From assembly GCA_946480445.1 (NCBI GenBank), contig CAMLJN010000005.1, positions 124,001-188,000 on the forward strand: a stretch of DNA of 64,000 nucleotides, read 5' to 3'. Under the pieces are notes generated by a model. It was not told the DNA's origin, did no database searches, and was given only the letters and a program-made list of their open reading frames with translations. The stretch is from an uncultured Buttiauxella sp. GTDB lineage: Bacteria > Pseudomonadota > Gammaproteobacteria > Enterobacterales > Enterobacteriaceae. A program made the position numbers and the translations under genes. How positions within the stretch are numbered: position 1 is the first letter of the stretch; every line of letters begins with the position of its first letter. Below, one piece after another: positions 30,205 to 41,893 of the stretch.

Positions 30205-30348
30205 CGGTTGATTTTACGTCAGCACGACAGATTTTATATGGGTCATTCACCCGATAGAGAAGAAGACAGGCTAAACGTAAAGTAGAGTGCGTACCAGAAT
30301 GTGAATTCCTTCACTTTTGCCCACAACGGAAATTGTGGGCTTTTTTTT
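30205..30348 (+). ncRNA. Candidate small RNA of unknown family
   Basis: TTGATT near 30207 and TTTATA about 18 bases on could form a sigma-70 promoter. A transcript from about 30245 would end at the perfect terminator GCCCACAA-CGGAAA-TTGTGGGC plus eight T (30319-30348), about 100 bases long. There is no ORF in it. I do not recognise a known sRNA; this is a structural guess. Confidence 0.35.
30319..30348 (+). terminator. Strong intrinsic terminator with no gene in front
   Basis: 8-bp stem GCCCACAA / TTGTGGGC followed by TTTTTTTT. The nearest upstream plus-strand protein gene is more than 2 kb away, so it probably ends a non-coding transcript. Confidence 0.8.
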
Positions 30349-30573
30349 GCATCATCCCACCGGAAAAATGCTTCTCGCGCCGGGGGATTTTCCGCGGGAT
30401 GCAGAAGGTGCCCGTAATCGGTCTGACAGTACAGGCAGGTCGTTCATCGCCGCCAGCTGATTAATCAGCATAAAAAACCACCAGTCGAGGCTAGTGGTTT
30501 AATAAGGGGCGATACTTCTCCGGCTTCACTGGCTTTTTCTGCCAGCCAGGCCATTGAAGCTAGCTACTGAACA

Positions 30574-31359
30574 TCATTTGATGTTGATATCACTGCAGCT
30601 GTAAAATCCTTCGCCAGCCGGATCGATGCGTTGCCAACGAACAAACAGCACTCTTTTGCCTTTGGCACCCTTCATCGGGACAGTTAGCTTGTAGGTATCT
30701 CCCACTAGCGTTGGTTTATCATCCTTTTTCAACAGCGTTAAATCGCTCCATTTAAGAGGGCGTTCGCTGGCGTTATAGTTTTCATTTGAAAGATAGACCT
30801 CAAAGAAACTCGGATCATGTGTGGCCGTAGCATGCCATGATACATCTAACTCACCTTTATCGTTTAAGGTTACGTCACTGGCGGTCCAGGGTGCGGCAAT
30901 ATCCATTCCGGATTTATCATTGTAGAGATAATCCTTTTTACTGTCTTTTTCTGTCCCAACATTACCACCAGAACATATCTGACCATCCGGTATGGCCTGC
31001 TTCACTTTTTCAGGATCGTTATAATCAGGCTGAGGTATTAGTTTCGCAAACTCATCTTTCTGGACGAAAGGATAGTTCGATTGCTCTATTAATTTCTGTT
31101 CATTCGCGGAACCAGAAAATTCAGGTTTCCCCTTATACTTATTATAGTTTGACTGATATGCAGATTTGCAGGCGGCATTTTTAATATCACCGCCATCAAC
31201 CGGCCAGTGGTAATCCTGGCCATCAAAGCACAGTTGCTGCCTTGATACTGGTTCAGATACGGTTCCATGTCGTGGTGAAACACTCCCCTCTCCCTGAGAC
31301 CATGATATTCCTGGAACAGTCATACTTATAATTGCAGCGCAGAGAATACTTTTCTTCAT
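30574..31359 (-). CDS. AA10-type chitin-binding / LPMO-like secreted protein
   Basis: 261 residues with a Sec signal peptide (about 1-21). The mature part carries AA10 features seen in CbpD-type proteins: HGTVSEPVSRQQLC (H31), ACKSAY, PDGQICSGG, SWHATATHDPSFFEVYLS (H181), ERPLKWSDL and GFYSCSDI (F252). H31 and H181 would form the copper histidine brace. However H31 must be the mature N-terminus for activity, and the likely signal-peptidase site lies about ten residues before it (SQGEGSVSPR-H). It may be trimmed after export, or may only bind chitin. The gene is AT-richer than the core. It could act with the GH18 chitinase at 2224-3495. Confidence 0.78.
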   Translation of the reverse strand: MKKSILCAAIISMTVPGISWSQGEGSVSPRHGTVSEPVSRQQLCFDGQDYHWPVDGGDIKNAACKSAYQSNYNKYKGKPEFSGSANEQKLIEQSNYPFVQKDEFAKLIPQPDYNDPEKVKQAIPDGQICSGGNVGTEKDSKKDYLYNDKSGMDIAAPWTASDVTLNDKGELDVSWHATATHDPSFFEVYLSNENYNASERPLKWSDLTLLKKDDKPTLVGDTYKLTVPMKGAKGKRVLFVRWQRIDPAGEGFYSCSDINIK

Positions 31360-31420
31360 AATGAGTTCCTTATCACTATCGTCAACAATCGGAATGATTG
31401 CGGACTAAGCATAGATACAC

Positions 31421-31699
31421 ATGATGATAAACAGCAAGAAATTAGATGAGATATATAATGCATTAAACATTATTAAACTGCGTAAACATCCTGATAAAGA
31501 TCAATTCAGGATAATTTACCATCAGCTATATTTTGTCCTGGGCAATGGTATTGCTGCATATATAAACGGAACTATGGCCTGTTCTTGTAAATATTGCCAA
31601 CCTGTTTTGACAACCCTTCAAAAGCTAATAATTAAAAACGGGAACCATCGGGTTCCCGTCATCACATTATCAGAACAACTGATTACATATTCGCGATAA
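31421..31699 (+). CDS. Hypothetical AT-rich ORF
   Basis: 92 codons ([28 protein letters not shown]...) containing a CSCKYC cluster. I do not recognise it. It is AT-rich like the neighbouring LPMO-like gene. Its last ~20 codons run through the icd terminator and into the icd 3' end on the other strand, so the frame may be a decayed gene whose true stop was lost, or not a gene at all. Confidence 0.35.
   Translation: MMINSKKLDEIYNALNIIKLRKHPDKDQFRIIYHQLYFVLGNGIAAYINGTMACSCKYCQPVLTTLQKLIIKNGNHRVPVITLSEQLITYSR
31633..31659 (-). terminator. icd terminator
   Basis: ACGGGAACC-CGAT-GGTTCCCGT stem followed by TTTTAATT on the minus strand, 23 bases after the icd stop. Confidence 0.88.
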
Positions 31700-32933
31700 T
31701 CGCGTCACCAAACTCTGAACATTTCAGCAGCTTAGCGCCTTCCATCAAGCGCTCAAAATCGTAGGTAACGGTTTTGGCGTTGATCGCACCGCTCATGCCT
31801 TTAACAATCAGGTCTGCCGCTTCGAACCATTCCATATGACGCAGCATCATTTCTGCGGACAGGATGATGGAACCTGGGTTCACTTTATCCTGGCCTGCGT
31901 ATTTTGGTGCCGTGCCGTGGGTGGCTTCAAACAGGGCGCATTCGTCACCGATGTTAGCTCCCGGCGCGATACCGATGCCGCCCACCTGGGCTGCCAGGGC
32001 GTCAGAGATGTAGTCCCCGTTCAGGTTCATACAGGCAATCACGTCGTATTCCGCAGGACGCAGCAGGATCTGCTGCAGGAACGCATCGGCGATCACGTCT
32101 TTTACCACGATTTCTTTGCCGGTATTTGGGTTCTTGATTTTTACCCATGGGCCGCCGTCGATCAGCTCACCACCAAATTCTTCGCGCGCCAGCTGGTAGC
32201 CCCAGTCTTTGAAAGCGCCTTCGGTGAATTTCATGATGTTGCCTTTGTGCACCAGGGTCACGGAATCACGATCGTTAGTGATGGCGTAGTCGATGGCCGC
32301 ACGAACCAGGCGCTTAGTGCCTTCTTCAGAGCAAGGCTTGATGCCGATGCCGCAATGCTCAGGGAAACGAATTTTCGTTACGCCCATTTCATCGCGCAGG
32401 AATTTGATCACTTTTTCAGCGTCGGCGCTGTCTGCTTTCCACTCGATGCCCGCGTAGATATCTTCTGAGTTTTCACGGAAGATAACCATATTGGTCAGCT
32501 CAGGATGTTTTACCGGGCTTGGCGTGCCCGCGTAATAACGCACCGGGCGCAGACACACGTACAGGTCGAGCTGCTGACGCAGAGCCACGTTCAGAGAACG
32601 AATCCCCCCACCGACCGGGGTAGTCAGTGGGCCTTTGATGGCAACGCGGTAGTCACGAATCAGGTCCAGAGTTTCTTCTGGCAGCCAGACATCCTGGCCA
32701 TACAGTTGGGTAGATTTTTCGCCGGTATAGATTTCCATCCAGGAAATTTTCCGCTCGCCCTTATAGGCCTTCTGCACGACGGCATCCACCACTTTAATCA
32801 TGGCTGGGGTCACATCCACACCGATCCCATCACCTTCAATGAAAGGAATGATTGGGTTGTGAGGAATGTTCAGCTTGCCATTTTGCAGGGTGATCTTTTT
32901 ACCTTCCGCCGGAACAACTACTTTGCTTTCCAT
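31683..32933 (-). CDS. icd: Isocitrate dehydrogenase (NADP+)
   Basis: TCA-cycle enzyme, 416 residues, same length as E. coli Icd. S113 in [13 protein letters not shown] is the AceK phosphorylation site that controls the glyoxylate branch point. The ATG at 32933 ([13 protein letters not shown]) follows AGGAGAGGTTA; longer in-frame starts lie in the promoter region. In E. coli K-12 the 3' end of icd is the e14 prophage attachment site; here the 3' end is intact and no prophage is attached. Divergent from rluE. Confidence 0.98.
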   Translation of the reverse strand: MESKVVVPAEGKKITLQNGKLNIPHNPIIPFIEGDGIGVDVTPAMIKVVDAVVQKAYKGERKISWMEIYTGEKSTQLYGQDVWLPEETLDLIRDYRVAIKGPLTTPVGGGIRSLNVALRQQLDLYVCLRPVRYYAGTPSPVKHPELTNMVIFRENSEDIYAGIEWKADSADAEKVIKFLRDEMGVTKIRFPEHCGIGIKPCSEEGTKRLVRAAIDYAITNDRDSVTLVHKGNIMKFTEGAFKDWGYQLAREEFGGELIDGGPWVKIKNPNTGKEIVVKDVIADAFLQQILLRPAEYDVIACMNLNGDYISDALAAQVGGIGIAPGANIGDECALFEATHGTAPKYAGQDKVNPGSIILSAEMMLRHMEWFEAADLIVKGMSGAINAKTVTYDFERLMEGAKLLKCSEFGDAIIANM

Positions 32934-33032
32934 TAACCTCTCCTTCGAGCGTTTCTGGTTGTTAATGATTTGTAATATGCGTGTCAATACTACTTGAATA
33001 TCAGGCCCGCGCCAATCACCGATGATTTCCGT

Positions 33033-33038
33033 TATAAT
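33033..33038 (+). promoter_or_regulatory. -10 element of the rluE promoter
   Basis: A consensus TATAAT lies about 29 bases before the rluE ATG at 33067. It excludes the longer in-frame start at 33022, which would be upstream of the transcript. Confidence 0.55.
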
Positions 33039-33066
33039 GCGCGAATCCCCCACGTCTGAAAACACT

Positions 33067-33699
33067 ATGAATAAAACTTCTTTTAGAAATCACCGAGTTG
33101 AACGATTCAGCACGCGACGTACCGCTAAAAAAAAGCCAGACACCGGACCGAAGCGGCTGGTTATCTTCAATAAACCGTACGATGTGCTACCGCAGTTCAC
33201 AGACGAAGCGGGACGCAGCACGCTGAAAGATTACATCCCGTTACAAGGAATTTACGCAGCCGGGCGTCTGGACCGGGACAGTGAGGGCCTTCTGGTACTC
33301 ACCAACGATGGCGCGCTCCAGGCCAGGCTGACCCAGCCGGGTAAAAAAACCGGCAAAATTTACTACGTGCAGGTAGAAGGTGTGCCCACGGAAGACGCGC
33401 TGGAGGCTCTGCGAAAGGGCGTGACGCTTAACGACGGTCCCACTCTGCCCGCAGGCGCCGAGCGGATTGCCGAGCCTGACTGGCTGTGGCCGCGCAATCC
33501 TCCTGTTCGCGAGCGAAAAACAATCCCCACCAGCTGGCTCAAAATCACGCTCTATGAAGGCCGCAATCGTCAGGTTCGCAGGATGACCGCCAATATAGGC
33601 TATCCTACTCTGCGTCTGATTCGTTATGCGATGGGTAATCTTAAACTTATCGACCTGGCTCCCGGCGAATGGCGGGAAATCCCGATGGATTCCGTATAA
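33067..33699 (+). CDS. rluE: 23S rRNA pseudouridine(2457) synthase RluE
   Basis: RsuA-family synthase, 210 residues, modifying U2457 of 23S rRNA. The catalytic Asp is in [13 protein letters not shown]; the C-terminal [10 protein letters not shown] motif is typical. An unstructured basic N-terminus ([16 protein letters not shown]) matches E. coli. It is followed 21 bases later by nudJ. Confidence 0.96.
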   Translation: MNKTSFRNHRVERFSTRRTAKKKPDTGPKRLVIFNKPYDVLPQFTDEAGRSTLKDYIPLQGIYAAGRLDRDSEGLLVLTNDGALQARLTQPGKKTGKIYYVQVEGVPTEDALEALRKGVTLNDGPTLPAGAERIAEPDWLWPRNPPVRERKTIPTSWLKITLYEGRNRQVRRMTANIGYPTLRLIRYAMGNLKLIDLAPGEWREIPMDSV

Positions 33700-33720
33700 T
33701 GCCGCATAGAAGGAAAGTTC

Positions 33721-34170
33721 ATGTTTAAACCGCACGTCACCGTCGCCTGCGTAGTACAGGCGCAGGAGAAGTTTCTGATCGTTGAAGAAACCATCAACGG
33801 CAAAGCTCTGTGGAACCAGCCTGCCGGGCATCTGGAAGCGAATGAAACGCTGCTCCAGGCCGCCCGCCGCGAACTGTTCGAGGAAACGGGTATTCACGCC
33901 GAACCCCAGACGTTGATCCGAATGCATCAGTGGGTCGCACCGGATAGCACACCGTTCCTGCGTTTTCTGTTTGCTATCGATCTGGAAGAACAGCTGCCCA
34001 CCACGCCGCACGACAGCGATATCGACCGCTGCCTGTGGCTCGACGCACAACAAATTGTTAACGCAACGAATTTACGCTCGCCGCTGGTCGCCGAAAGCAT
34101 CCGTTGCTATCAGCGAGCTGAACGTTATCCGCTCAGTATGATCGGCGCATTTAACTGGCCTTTTACTTAA
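33721..34170 (+). CDS. nudJ: Phosphatase NudJ (Nudix)
   Basis: 149 residues with a complete Nudix box, [24 protein letters not shown]. coli NudJ hydrolyses HMP-pyrophosphate, thiamine pyrophosphate and nucleoside tri/diphosphates. It sits between rluE and mnmA as in E. coli and is probably in the same transcript. Confidence 0.95.
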   Translation: MFKPHVTVACVVQAQEKFLIVEETINGKALWNQPAGHLEANETLLQAARRELFEETGIHAEPQTLIRMHQWVAPDSTPFLRFLFAIDLEEQLPTTPHDSDIDRCLWLDAQQIVNATNLRSPLVAESIRCYQRAERYPLSMIGAFNWPFT

Positions 34171-34236
34171 GGGTGCCAGGGCCGGGGATGCGTGATAGAA
34201 TACGCCGCCTTTAAGTTCAATGTCGTGAGTCTCTCC

Positions 34237-35343
34237 ATGTCTGAAAGCCCAAAAAAAGTAATCGTCGGGATGTCCGGCGGTGTTGATTCCTCCGTTTCTG
34301 CTTACCTGCTGCAACAGCAGGGCTACAGGGTAGAAGGCCTGTTCATGAAGAACTGGGAAGAGGATGATGGCGAGGAGTACTGCACCGCAGCCGCTGATTT
34401 AGCCGATGCGCAGGCCGTATGCGACAAGCTCGGCATTGAACTGCACACCGTAAACTTTGCCGCAGAATACTGGGACAACGTCTTTGAACACTTCCTGGAA
34501 GAGTACAAAGCGGGCCGCACGCCAAACCCGGATATTCTGTGCAACAAAGAAATCAAATTTAAAGCCTTCCTGGAATTCGCCGCTGAGGATTTAGGTGCCG
34601 ATTACATCGCCACCGGTCACTACGTGCGCCGTGCCGACGTCAAGGGTAAAAGCCAGTTGCTGCGCGGCCTGGATGGCAACAAGGATCAAAGCTACTTCCT
34701 CTACACGCTCGGTCACGAGCAAATCGCTCAGAGCCTGTTCCCGGTGGGCGAGTTAGAAAAACCGGAAGTACGCCGCATTGCCGAAGAACTGGATCTCATT
34801 ACCGCGAAGAAGAAAGACTCCACCGGTATCTGCTTTATCGGCGAGCGCAAATTCCGCGAGTTCCTCGGCCGCTATCTGCCGGCCCAGCCGGGCAAAATTA
34901 TCACCGTTGACGGTGAGGCCATCGGCGAGCACCAGGGGCTGATGTATCACACTCTCGGCCAGCGTAAAGGGCTGGGAATCGGTGGCACCAAAGAAGGCAG
35001 CGAAGATCCGTGGTACGTCGTGGATAAAGACGTTGAGAACAATATTCTGGTGGTCGCGCAGGGTCACGACCATCCTCGTCTGATGTCCGTGGGCCTGATT
35101 GCGCAGCAGCTGCACTGGGTGGACCGCGAGACGCTGACCGCCCCGCTTCGCTGCACGGTTAAAACGCGCTATCGTCAGACTGATATCCCCTGCACTGTCA
35201 CCCCGCTGGATGCCGACCGCATTGAAGTGCGCTTCGAAGAGCCGGTTTCTGCGGTCACGCCGGGCCAGTCCGCGGTATTTTACAGCGGTGAAGTCTGCCT
35301 GGGCGGCGGGATTATTGAGCAGCGCCTGCCGCTCATCGACTAA
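34237..35343 (+). CDS. mnmA: tRNA-specific 2-thiouridylase MnmA
   Basis: 368 residues. The PP-loop GMSGGVDSS near the N-terminus activates U34 of Lys, Glu and Gln tRNAs with ATP; the two catalytic cysteines are in [12 protein letters not shown] and [10 protein letters not shown]. Sulfur comes through the TusABCDE relay. The ATG at 34237 ([15 protein letters not shown]) aligns with E. coli; the in-frame ATG at 34192 lies in the nudJ-mnmA spacer. Confidence 0.97.
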   Translation: MSESPKKVIVGMSGGVDSSVSAYLLQQQGYRVEGLFMKNWEEDDGEEYCTAAADLADAQAVCDKLGIELHTVNFAAEYWDNVFEHFLEEYKAGRTPNPDILCNKEIKFKAFLEFAAEDLGADYIATGHYVRRADVKGKSQLLRGLDGNKDQSYFLYTLGHEQIAQSLFPVGELEKPEVRRIAEELDLITAKKKDSTGICFIGERKFREFLGRYLPAQPGKIITVDGEAIGEHQGLMYHTLGQRKGLGIGGTKEGSEDPWYVVDKDVENNILVVAQGHDHPRLMSVGLIAQQLHWVDRETLTAPLRCTVKTRYRQTDIPCTVTPLDADRIEVRFEEPVSAVTPGQSAVFYSGEVCLGGGIIEQRLPLID

Positions 35344-35366
35344 TTTGCGGACAAGGACGAAATACT

Positions 35367-35996
35367 GTGGCCAAGAATTACTACGACATCACCCTCGCCC
35401 TGGCGGGAATATGCCAGTCCGCTCGTCTGGCGCAGCAGCTGGCGCATCAGGGGCATTGTGATACCGATGCGCTGCACGTATCGCTCAACAGCGTTATCGA
35501 TCTGAACCCCGGCTCAACGCTTGCCGTGTACGGCGGCAGCGAAGCAAACCTGAAGCTGGGGCTTGAGACGCTGCTCGGCGTGCTCAACGCCAGCAACCGC
35601 CAGGGGCTGAACGCTGAATTAACACGTTATACCCTTAGCCTGATGGTGCTGGAGCGCAAGCTGCACGCAAGCAAAGGGGCGATGGATACGCTCGGGTCGC
35701 GCATTGCGGGTCTGCAACGCCAGCTTGAGCATTTCGATCTGGAATCAGACGCCCTGCTCAGCGCCATGGCCGGGATTTATGTGGACGTAATTAGCCCACT
35801 GGGGCCGCGTATTCAGGTTTCTGGCTCGCCTGCCGTGCTGCAAAACCCACAGGTGCAAAGCAAGGTTCGCGCCTCACTGTTGGCCGGTATTCGTGCCGCC
35901 GTGCTGTGGCACCAGGTTGGCGGTGGCCGCCTGCAACTTATGTTTTCCCGTAATCGCCTGTGCACGCAGGCAAAACAAATTCTTGCTCATTGTTAA
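35367..35996 (+). CDS. hflD: High-frequency lysogenization protein HflD
   Basis: 209 residues, GTG start ([21 protein letters not shown]), preceded by AAGGACG. Homologous to E. coli HflD, a membrane-associated protein known to lower DNA binding of lambda CII. It lies between mnmA and purB, the universal order in enterobacteria, with 23 and 21 base gaps. Confidence 0.95.
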   Translation: MAKNYYDITLALAGICQSARLAQQLAHQGHCDTDALHVSLNSVIDLNPGSTLAVYGGSEANLKLGLETLLGVLNASNRQGLNAELTRYTLSLMVLERKLHASKGAMDTLGSRIAGLQRQLEHFDLESDALLSAMAGIYVDVISPLGPRIQVSGSPAVLQNPQVQSKVRASLLAGIRAAVLWHQVGGGRLQLMFSRNRLCTQAKQILAHC

Positions 35997-36014
35997 CCTC
36001 TTTCGGAGTTGTAA

Positions 36015-37388
<1,374 letters not shown>

Positions 37389-37474
37389 GCGTTAAGCCAG
37401 TCCGGCGGGTAGCGCCACGCTTGCCCGCCCTGCAAAAACTGCGGCTCCGCTGCCCGGCGGAGTCTATTTCCAGA

Positions 37475-37491
37475 TGTTTATCCGTTGTTTA
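37475..37491 (+). promoter_or_regulatory. PhoP box (autoregulation)
   Basis: TGTTTATCCGTTGTTTA is a perfect direct repeat TGTTTA-N5-TGTTTA, 62 bases before the phoP ATG. It predicts PhoP activation of its own operon in low Mg2+. Confidence 0.9.
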
Positions 37492-37552
37492 CTCCTCCTC
37501 AATGATAATTAGCGTTAAACTAGCAGAAACGTTTATATATTGAGGAAATGCG

Positions 37553-38224
37553 ATGCGCGTTCTGGTTGTGGAAGATAATGCCCTGCTGCGCCACCACCTG
37601 CAGGTGCAGCTGCGTGAAGCTGGCCATCAGGTCGATGCCGCTGAAGATGCAAAGGAAGCGGACTACTTCTTAAACGAGCACACGCCGGATATTGCGATTG
37701 TCGATCTCGGCCTGCCCGATGAAGACGGTGTAAGTCTGATCCGCCGCTGGCGCGGCCACGGTGTCACTCTTCCGGTGCTTGTCTTAACCGCCCGGGAAGG
37801 CTGGCAGGATAAAGTCGAAGTGCTGGGCGCCGGTGCCGATGACTATGTTACTAAACCCTTCCATGTTGAAGAGGTGGTCGCCCGAATGCAGGCGCTGATG
37901 CGCCGTAACAGCGGCCTCGCCTCACAGTTAATCTCCATGCCGCCTTTCCAGGTCGATCTCTCGCGCCGCGAGCTGTCCATTAACGACGCCCTGATCAAGC
38001 TCACCGCTTTTGAGTACACCATTATGGAAACGCTTATCCGCAACGCCGGAAAAGTGGTCAGCAAAGACTCGCTGATGCTCCAGCTCTACCCGGATGCGGA
38101 GCTGCGTGAAAGCCACACGATTGACGTGCTGATGGGTCGCCTGCGTAAAAAAATCCAGGCTGAGCACGCCCAGGAGGTTATCACCACCGTGCGGGGCCAG
38201 GGCTACCGTTTCGACCTGCGCTAA
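37553..38224 (+). CDS. phoP: Response regulator PhoP
   Basis: OmpR-family regulator of 223 residues. Phospho-acceptor D51 ([12 protein letters not shown]), T79 region (VLVLTARE) and K101 (YVTKPF) are intact; the C-terminal winged helix ends QGYRFDLR. It controls the response to low Mg2+, acid pH and antimicrobial peptides, including lipid A modification. Two bases separate it from phoQ. Confidence 0.98.
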   Translation: MRVLVVEDNALLRHHLQVQLREAGHQVDAAEDAKEADYFLNEHTPDIAIVDLGLPDEDGVSLIRRWRGHGVTLPVLVLTAREGWQDKVEVLGAGADDYVTKPFHVEEVVARMQALMRRNSGLASQLISMPPFQVDLSRRELSINDALIKLTAFEYTIMETLIRNAGKVVSKDSLMLQLYPDAELRESHTIDVLMGRLRKKIQAEHAQEVITTVRGQGYRFDLR

Positions 38225-38226
38225 CG

Positions 38227-39687
38227 ATGAAACTCACCGGCCACCTCTTCCCGCTCTCGCTGCGGGTTCGCTTTTTACTCGCCACCGCCGCCGTCGTGAT
38301 GGTGCTTTCACTCGCCTACGGCCTGGTCGCGCTGGTTGGCTACAGCGTCAGCTTCGACAAAACGACCTTTCGGCTGCTGCGAGGGGAAAGCAATCTGTTC
38401 TATACCCTGGCCACCCGCCACGACGGGAAGATAAGCGTCGAGATCCCTGAAAACCTGAGCCTGCAAAGCCCGACAATGACGCTCATCTATGACGATCGCG
38501 GCAATCTGCTGTGGTCCCAGAGGGACGTGCCCTATGTGGTAAAACAGATTAAAAAAGAGTGGCTTACCTCCAATGGCTTTTATGAGCTGGAAGCCAATTT
38601 CGCCACCAGCAGCGCTCTGGTCGGTAATGATGCGACCCTGCAGGCAAAGCTCAAAGATATTCAGGAAGATGACGACGACAGCGAAATGACGCACTCCGTG
38701 GCAGTCAATCAGTACCCCGCCACCGCCAGAATGCCCGCTTTAACGGTCGTGGTGATCGACAACATCCCTATCGAGCTGAAACGCTTTTATATGGTCTGGA
38801 GCTGGTTTATCTACGTTCTGCTTGCCAATCTGCTGCTGGTCATTCCCCTGCTCTGGGTAGCGGCATGGTGGAGCCTGCGGCCTATCGAAGCGCTGGCAAA
38901 AGAGGTTCGGGAGCTGGAGATGCACGATCGTGACAGCCTGAACCCGGAAACCACGCGCGAGCTGACAAGCCTGGTCAACAACCTGAACCGGCTGCTGCGC
39001 ACCGAGCGCGACCGCTATGATAAATACCGCACCACGCTCACCGATCTGACCCACAGCCTGAAAACGCCACTGGCCGTGCTACAAACCACGCTGCGCTCCC
39101 TGCGCACCGACAAGCTCAACGTGGAAGAAGCGGAGCCGGTCATGCTGGAACAAATTAGCCGCATCTCGCAACAAATTGGCTATTACCTGCATCGTGCCAG
39201 CATGCGTGGCAACAGCGCTTTACTGAGCCGCGAGCTCCACTCTGTCGCCCCCTTGCTGGATAATCTTTGCTCCGCGTTAAACAAGGTGTACCAGAACAAG
39301 GGCGTTGATATCACGCTTGATATCTCACCGGAAATAACTTTTATCGGTGAAAAAAATGACTTTATGGAAGTGATGGGTAACGTGCTGGATAACGCCTGCA
39401 AATACTGCCTGGAGTTCGTCGAGATTTCTGCCCGCCAGCTCGACGACACGCTGCATTTGTACGTGGAGGACGACGGCCCCGGCATCCCTGAAAGCAAACG
39501 CGCGATCGTGTTTGATCGCGGACAGCGCGCTGATACGCTGCGGCCCGGCCAGGGCGTAGGTCTGTCCGTCGCCCGCGAAATCGTGGAACAGTACGCCGGT
39601 GCGATCCGTCCCGCAACCAGCGAACTCGGCGGCGTGCGCATGGAAGTCGTTTTTGCGCGCCAGCGTCCAGAGCGTGAAGAAGATTGA
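38227..39687 (+). CDS. phoQ: Sensor kinase PhoQ
   Basis: 486 residues. Membrane helices at about 16-38 and 192-214 flank the periplasmic PAS-like sensor with its Mg2+-binding acidic cluster EDDDDSE (147-153). A HAMP domain precedes H276 ([11 protein letters not shown]), the autophosphorylation site, and a GHKL ATPase domain follows with [10 protein letters not shown] and GQGVGLSV. All key residues are intact. Confidence 0.97.
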   Translation: MKLTGHLFPLSLRVRFLLATAAVVMVLSLAYGLVALVGYSVSFDKTTFRLLRGESNLFYTLATRHDGKISVEIPENLSLQSPTMTLIYDDRGNLLWSQRDVPYVVKQIKKEWLTSNGFYELEANFATSSALVGNDATLQAKLKDIQEDDDDSEMTHSVAVNQYPATARMPALTVVVIDNIPIELKRFYMVWSWFIYVLLANLLLVIPLLWVAAWWSLRPIEALAKEVRELEMHDRDSLNPETTRELTSLVNNLNRLLRTERDRYDKYRTTLTDLTHSLKTPLAVLQTTLRSLRTDKLNVEEAEPVMLEQISRISQQIGYYLHRASMRGNSALLSRELHSVAPLLDNLCSALNKVYQNKGVDITLDISPEITFIGEKNDFMEVMGNVLDNACKYCLEFVEISARQLDDTLHLYVEDDGPGIPESKRAIVFDRGQRADTLRPGQGVGLSVAREIVEQYAGAIRPATSELGGVRMEVVFARQRPEREED

Positions 39688-39758
39688 AAATACTCCCGTA
39701 ACCCACGGTCCCATCCGTTATAATCCGCTCAGGTTCCTTCACCTGCCGGATAATAAAA

Positions 39759-40880
39759 ATGGAATACACCCTGGATTTAAACTGGCCCGATTTTATCGAG
39801 CGCTACTGGCAAAAACGCCCGGTGGTGCTTAAACGCGGCTTCAAAAACTTTATCGACCCCCTCTCCCCGGACGAACTGGCAGGCCTTGCCATGGAAAACG
39901 AGGTAGACAGCCGACTGGTGAGTCATCAGGACGGCAAATGGCAGGTCAGCCACGGGCCGTTCCAGAGCTACGATCACTTAGGCGAAAATAACTGGTCGCT
40001 GCTGGTGCAGGCAGTTAACCACTGGCATGAGCAAAGCGCCGGGCTGATGCGCCCCTTCCGCGCCCTGCCGGACTGGCGTATCGACGATTTAATGATCTCG
40101 TTCTCAGTTCCGGGCGGCGGCGTTGGCCCACATCTGGATCAGTACGATGTGTTTATCATTCAGGGCGTTGGCCGCCGTCGCTGGCGAGTGGGCGAAAAGG
40201 TGCCGATGAAGCAGCACTGCCCGCACCCGGATCTGCTCCAGGTGGAGCCTTTCGAAGGCATCATTGATGAAGAGCTGGAGCCGGGCGATATTCTGTATAT
40301 CCCGCCAGGCTTCCCGCATGAAGGCTACTCGCTGGAAAACTCGATGAACTATTCCGTAGGCTTCCGTGCGCCGAGCGGGCGCGAGCTGATCAGCGGGTTC
40401 GCCGATTATGTTCTGCAACGCGAGCTGGGCAGCCACCGTTATACCGATCCCGATGTGCCCGCCCGTCAACAGCCCGCCGATATCCTGCCTGAAGAGCTGG
40501 ATAAACTGCGCGGCATGATGCAGGAGCTGATCAATCAGCCTGAGCACTTCAAGGCCTGGTTCGGCGAATTTATTACTCAGTCCCGTCACGAGCTGGATGT
40601 CGCCCCGCCTGAACCGCCTTACCAGCCGGATGAGATCTACGACGCGCTGCAACAGGGTGACGCGTTAACGCGCCTCGGCGGCCTGCGCGTGCTGCGTATT
40701 GGCACCGATGTTTACGTCAACGGCGAGCTGCTCGACAGCCCGCACCGTCCGGCGGTAGAGGCTCTGGCAAGCCATATCAGGCTGCATGCTGAAGCCTTTG
40801 GCGATGCGCTGGAAGATCCGTCGTTCCTGGCCATGCTTGCCGCGCTGGTCAACAGCGGATACTGGTACTTCGAGGGTTAA
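39759..40880 (+). CDS. roxA: Ribosomal protein uL16 3-hydroxylase RoxA (YcfD)
   Basis: 373-residue JmjC-type Fe(II)/2-oxoglutarate oxygenase that hydroxylates an arginine of ribosomal protein L16. The iron triad is H125, D127 (GPHLDQYD) and H187 (GFPHEGY). The C-terminal dimerisation and winged-helix region is complete. A TATAAT lies about 40 bases before the start, so it may have its own promoter behind phoQ. Confidence 0.96.
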   Translation: MEYTLDLNWPDFIERYWQKRPVVLKRGFKNFIDPLSPDELAGLAMENEVDSRLVSHQDGKWQVSHGPFQSYDHLGENNWSLLVQAVNHWHEQSAGLMRPFRALPDWRIDDLMISFSVPGGGVGPHLDQYDVFIIQGVGRRRWRVGEKVPMKQHCPHPDLLQVEPFEGIIDEELEPGDILYIPPGFPHEGYSLENSMNYSVGFRAPSGRELISGFADYVLQRELGSHRYTDPDVPARQQPADILPEELDKLRGMMQELINQPEHFKAWFGEFITQSRHELDVAPPEPPYQPDEIYDALQQGDALTRLGGLRVLRIGTDVYVNGELLDSPHRPAVEALASHIRLHAEAFGDALEDPSFLAMLAALVNSGYWYFEG

Positions 40881-40892
40881 CGCCAGCCCCGT

Positions 40893-40925
40893 CTGCTCAG
40901 CCAACGTTACTTTCTGGCTGAGCAG
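40893..40925. terminator. Hairpin after roxA
   Basis: 11-bp perfect stem CTGCTCAGCCA / TGGCTGAGCAG with an 11-base loop, 13 bases after the roxA stop. There is no T-tract, so its terminator role is uncertain. Confidence 0.45.
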
Positions 40926-41011
40926 GCAAATACCCTGCACTGAACAGCCTGATTCGTCAGGCGACGGATAATTCGTTATCATCCGTTTCCTCTCTCCCTC
41001 CAGGCTACCTG

Positions 41012-41710
41012 ATGTCTACGATTTTCGATACCTTTATTGCCCCACCGTGCCATGACAGGATAGAGATTCTCTATCAGGACGATCATCTGGTGCTGATCAA
41101 TAAGCCTGGCGGACTGCTCAGCCTCTCGGGAAAAAATCCACAAAATCTCGATTCTGTACATCACCGGCTGGTCCAGCAATTTCCCGGTTGTACACTGGTC
41201 CACCGCCTGGATTTCGGGACTTCCGGGCTGATGGTGATTGCCCGCAATAAGACAATCAATGCCGCCCTCTGTCACCAGTTCAGCCAGCGCACAGTGACCA
41301 AAGTCTACAGCGCCCTGCTCTGCGGCCACCTGGACGACAACGAAGGGGTGATAGACGCCGCAATTGCCAAAGACCCGGCGCTGTTCCCGTTGATGTCAAT
41401 TTGCCCCCTCCATGGGAAGCCCGCCCGCTCCCACTATCAGGTTATTGAGCGCTTTAATCGCCCGCTGGAAGACGGGACGTTACTGCCGTTGACGCGGGTA
41501 CAGCTGACTCCAGAAACCGGACGCACCCATCAGCTACGCATCCACTGCCAGCAGTTGGGTCATCCTATTCTGGGCTGCGACCTGTACGGCGGCCGCCTGC
41601 TACCGGGCTGCGAACGAACCCCGCGGCTGATGCTGCACGCAAGCGAACTGCATTTTGTTCATCCCGTCAGCGAAGAGTGCATCAAAGCACATAACGCCTC
41701 CCCATTCTGA
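41012..41710 (+). CDS. RluA-family pseudouridine synthase
   Basis: 232 residues. The catalytic Asp lies in the motif VHRLDFGTSGLMVIA; TGRTHQLRIHCQQLGHPILG is the second family signature. There is no S4 domain, as in RluA. It is not one of the canonical E. coli RluA/C/D/TruC proteins by sequence, so its RNA target is unknown. In E. coli the roxA-pepT interval has no such gene. Confidence 0.88.
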   Translation: MSTIFDTFIAPPCHDRIEILYQDDHLVLINKPGGLLSLSGKNPQNLDSVHHRLVQQFPGCTLVHRLDFGTSGLMVIARNKTINAALCHQFSQRTVTKVYSALLCGHLDDNEGVIDAAIAKDPALFPLMSICPLHGKPARSHYQVIERFNRPLEDGTLLPLTRVQLTPETGRTHQLRIHCQQLGHPILGCDLYGGRLLPGCERTPRLMLHASELHFVHPVSEECIKAHNASPF

Positions 41711-41893
41711 ACGCGAAAGTCTCTGTAACGATGCCACGTTAAAGCGGCAGCACTAACCGGCACACCCTCATCTGAGGATGTGCCAGGCTGACTGTGTTTT
41801 TTATCCGCTGCTGGGGCCGTAAAAATCAAAGCCGCCTTCCCCGTGCGGCTATCTTTAAGGCTGGCTTAACCGGAATACACAGAGGAAGACTTA

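Larger units (their letters stand above)
30091..30573. other. Intergenic region with a possible small RNA
   Basis: 480 bases without a protein gene. It holds a promoter-like pair and a strong terminator around 30205-30348 (separate entries) and a few short repeats. Nothing else is recognised. Confidence 0.4.

Noticed and set aside
41759..41785. Hairpin GGCACA...TGTGCC after the RluA-family gene as a terminator
   Set aside because: The stem is imperfect and the T-run lies too far downstream to call it with confidence.
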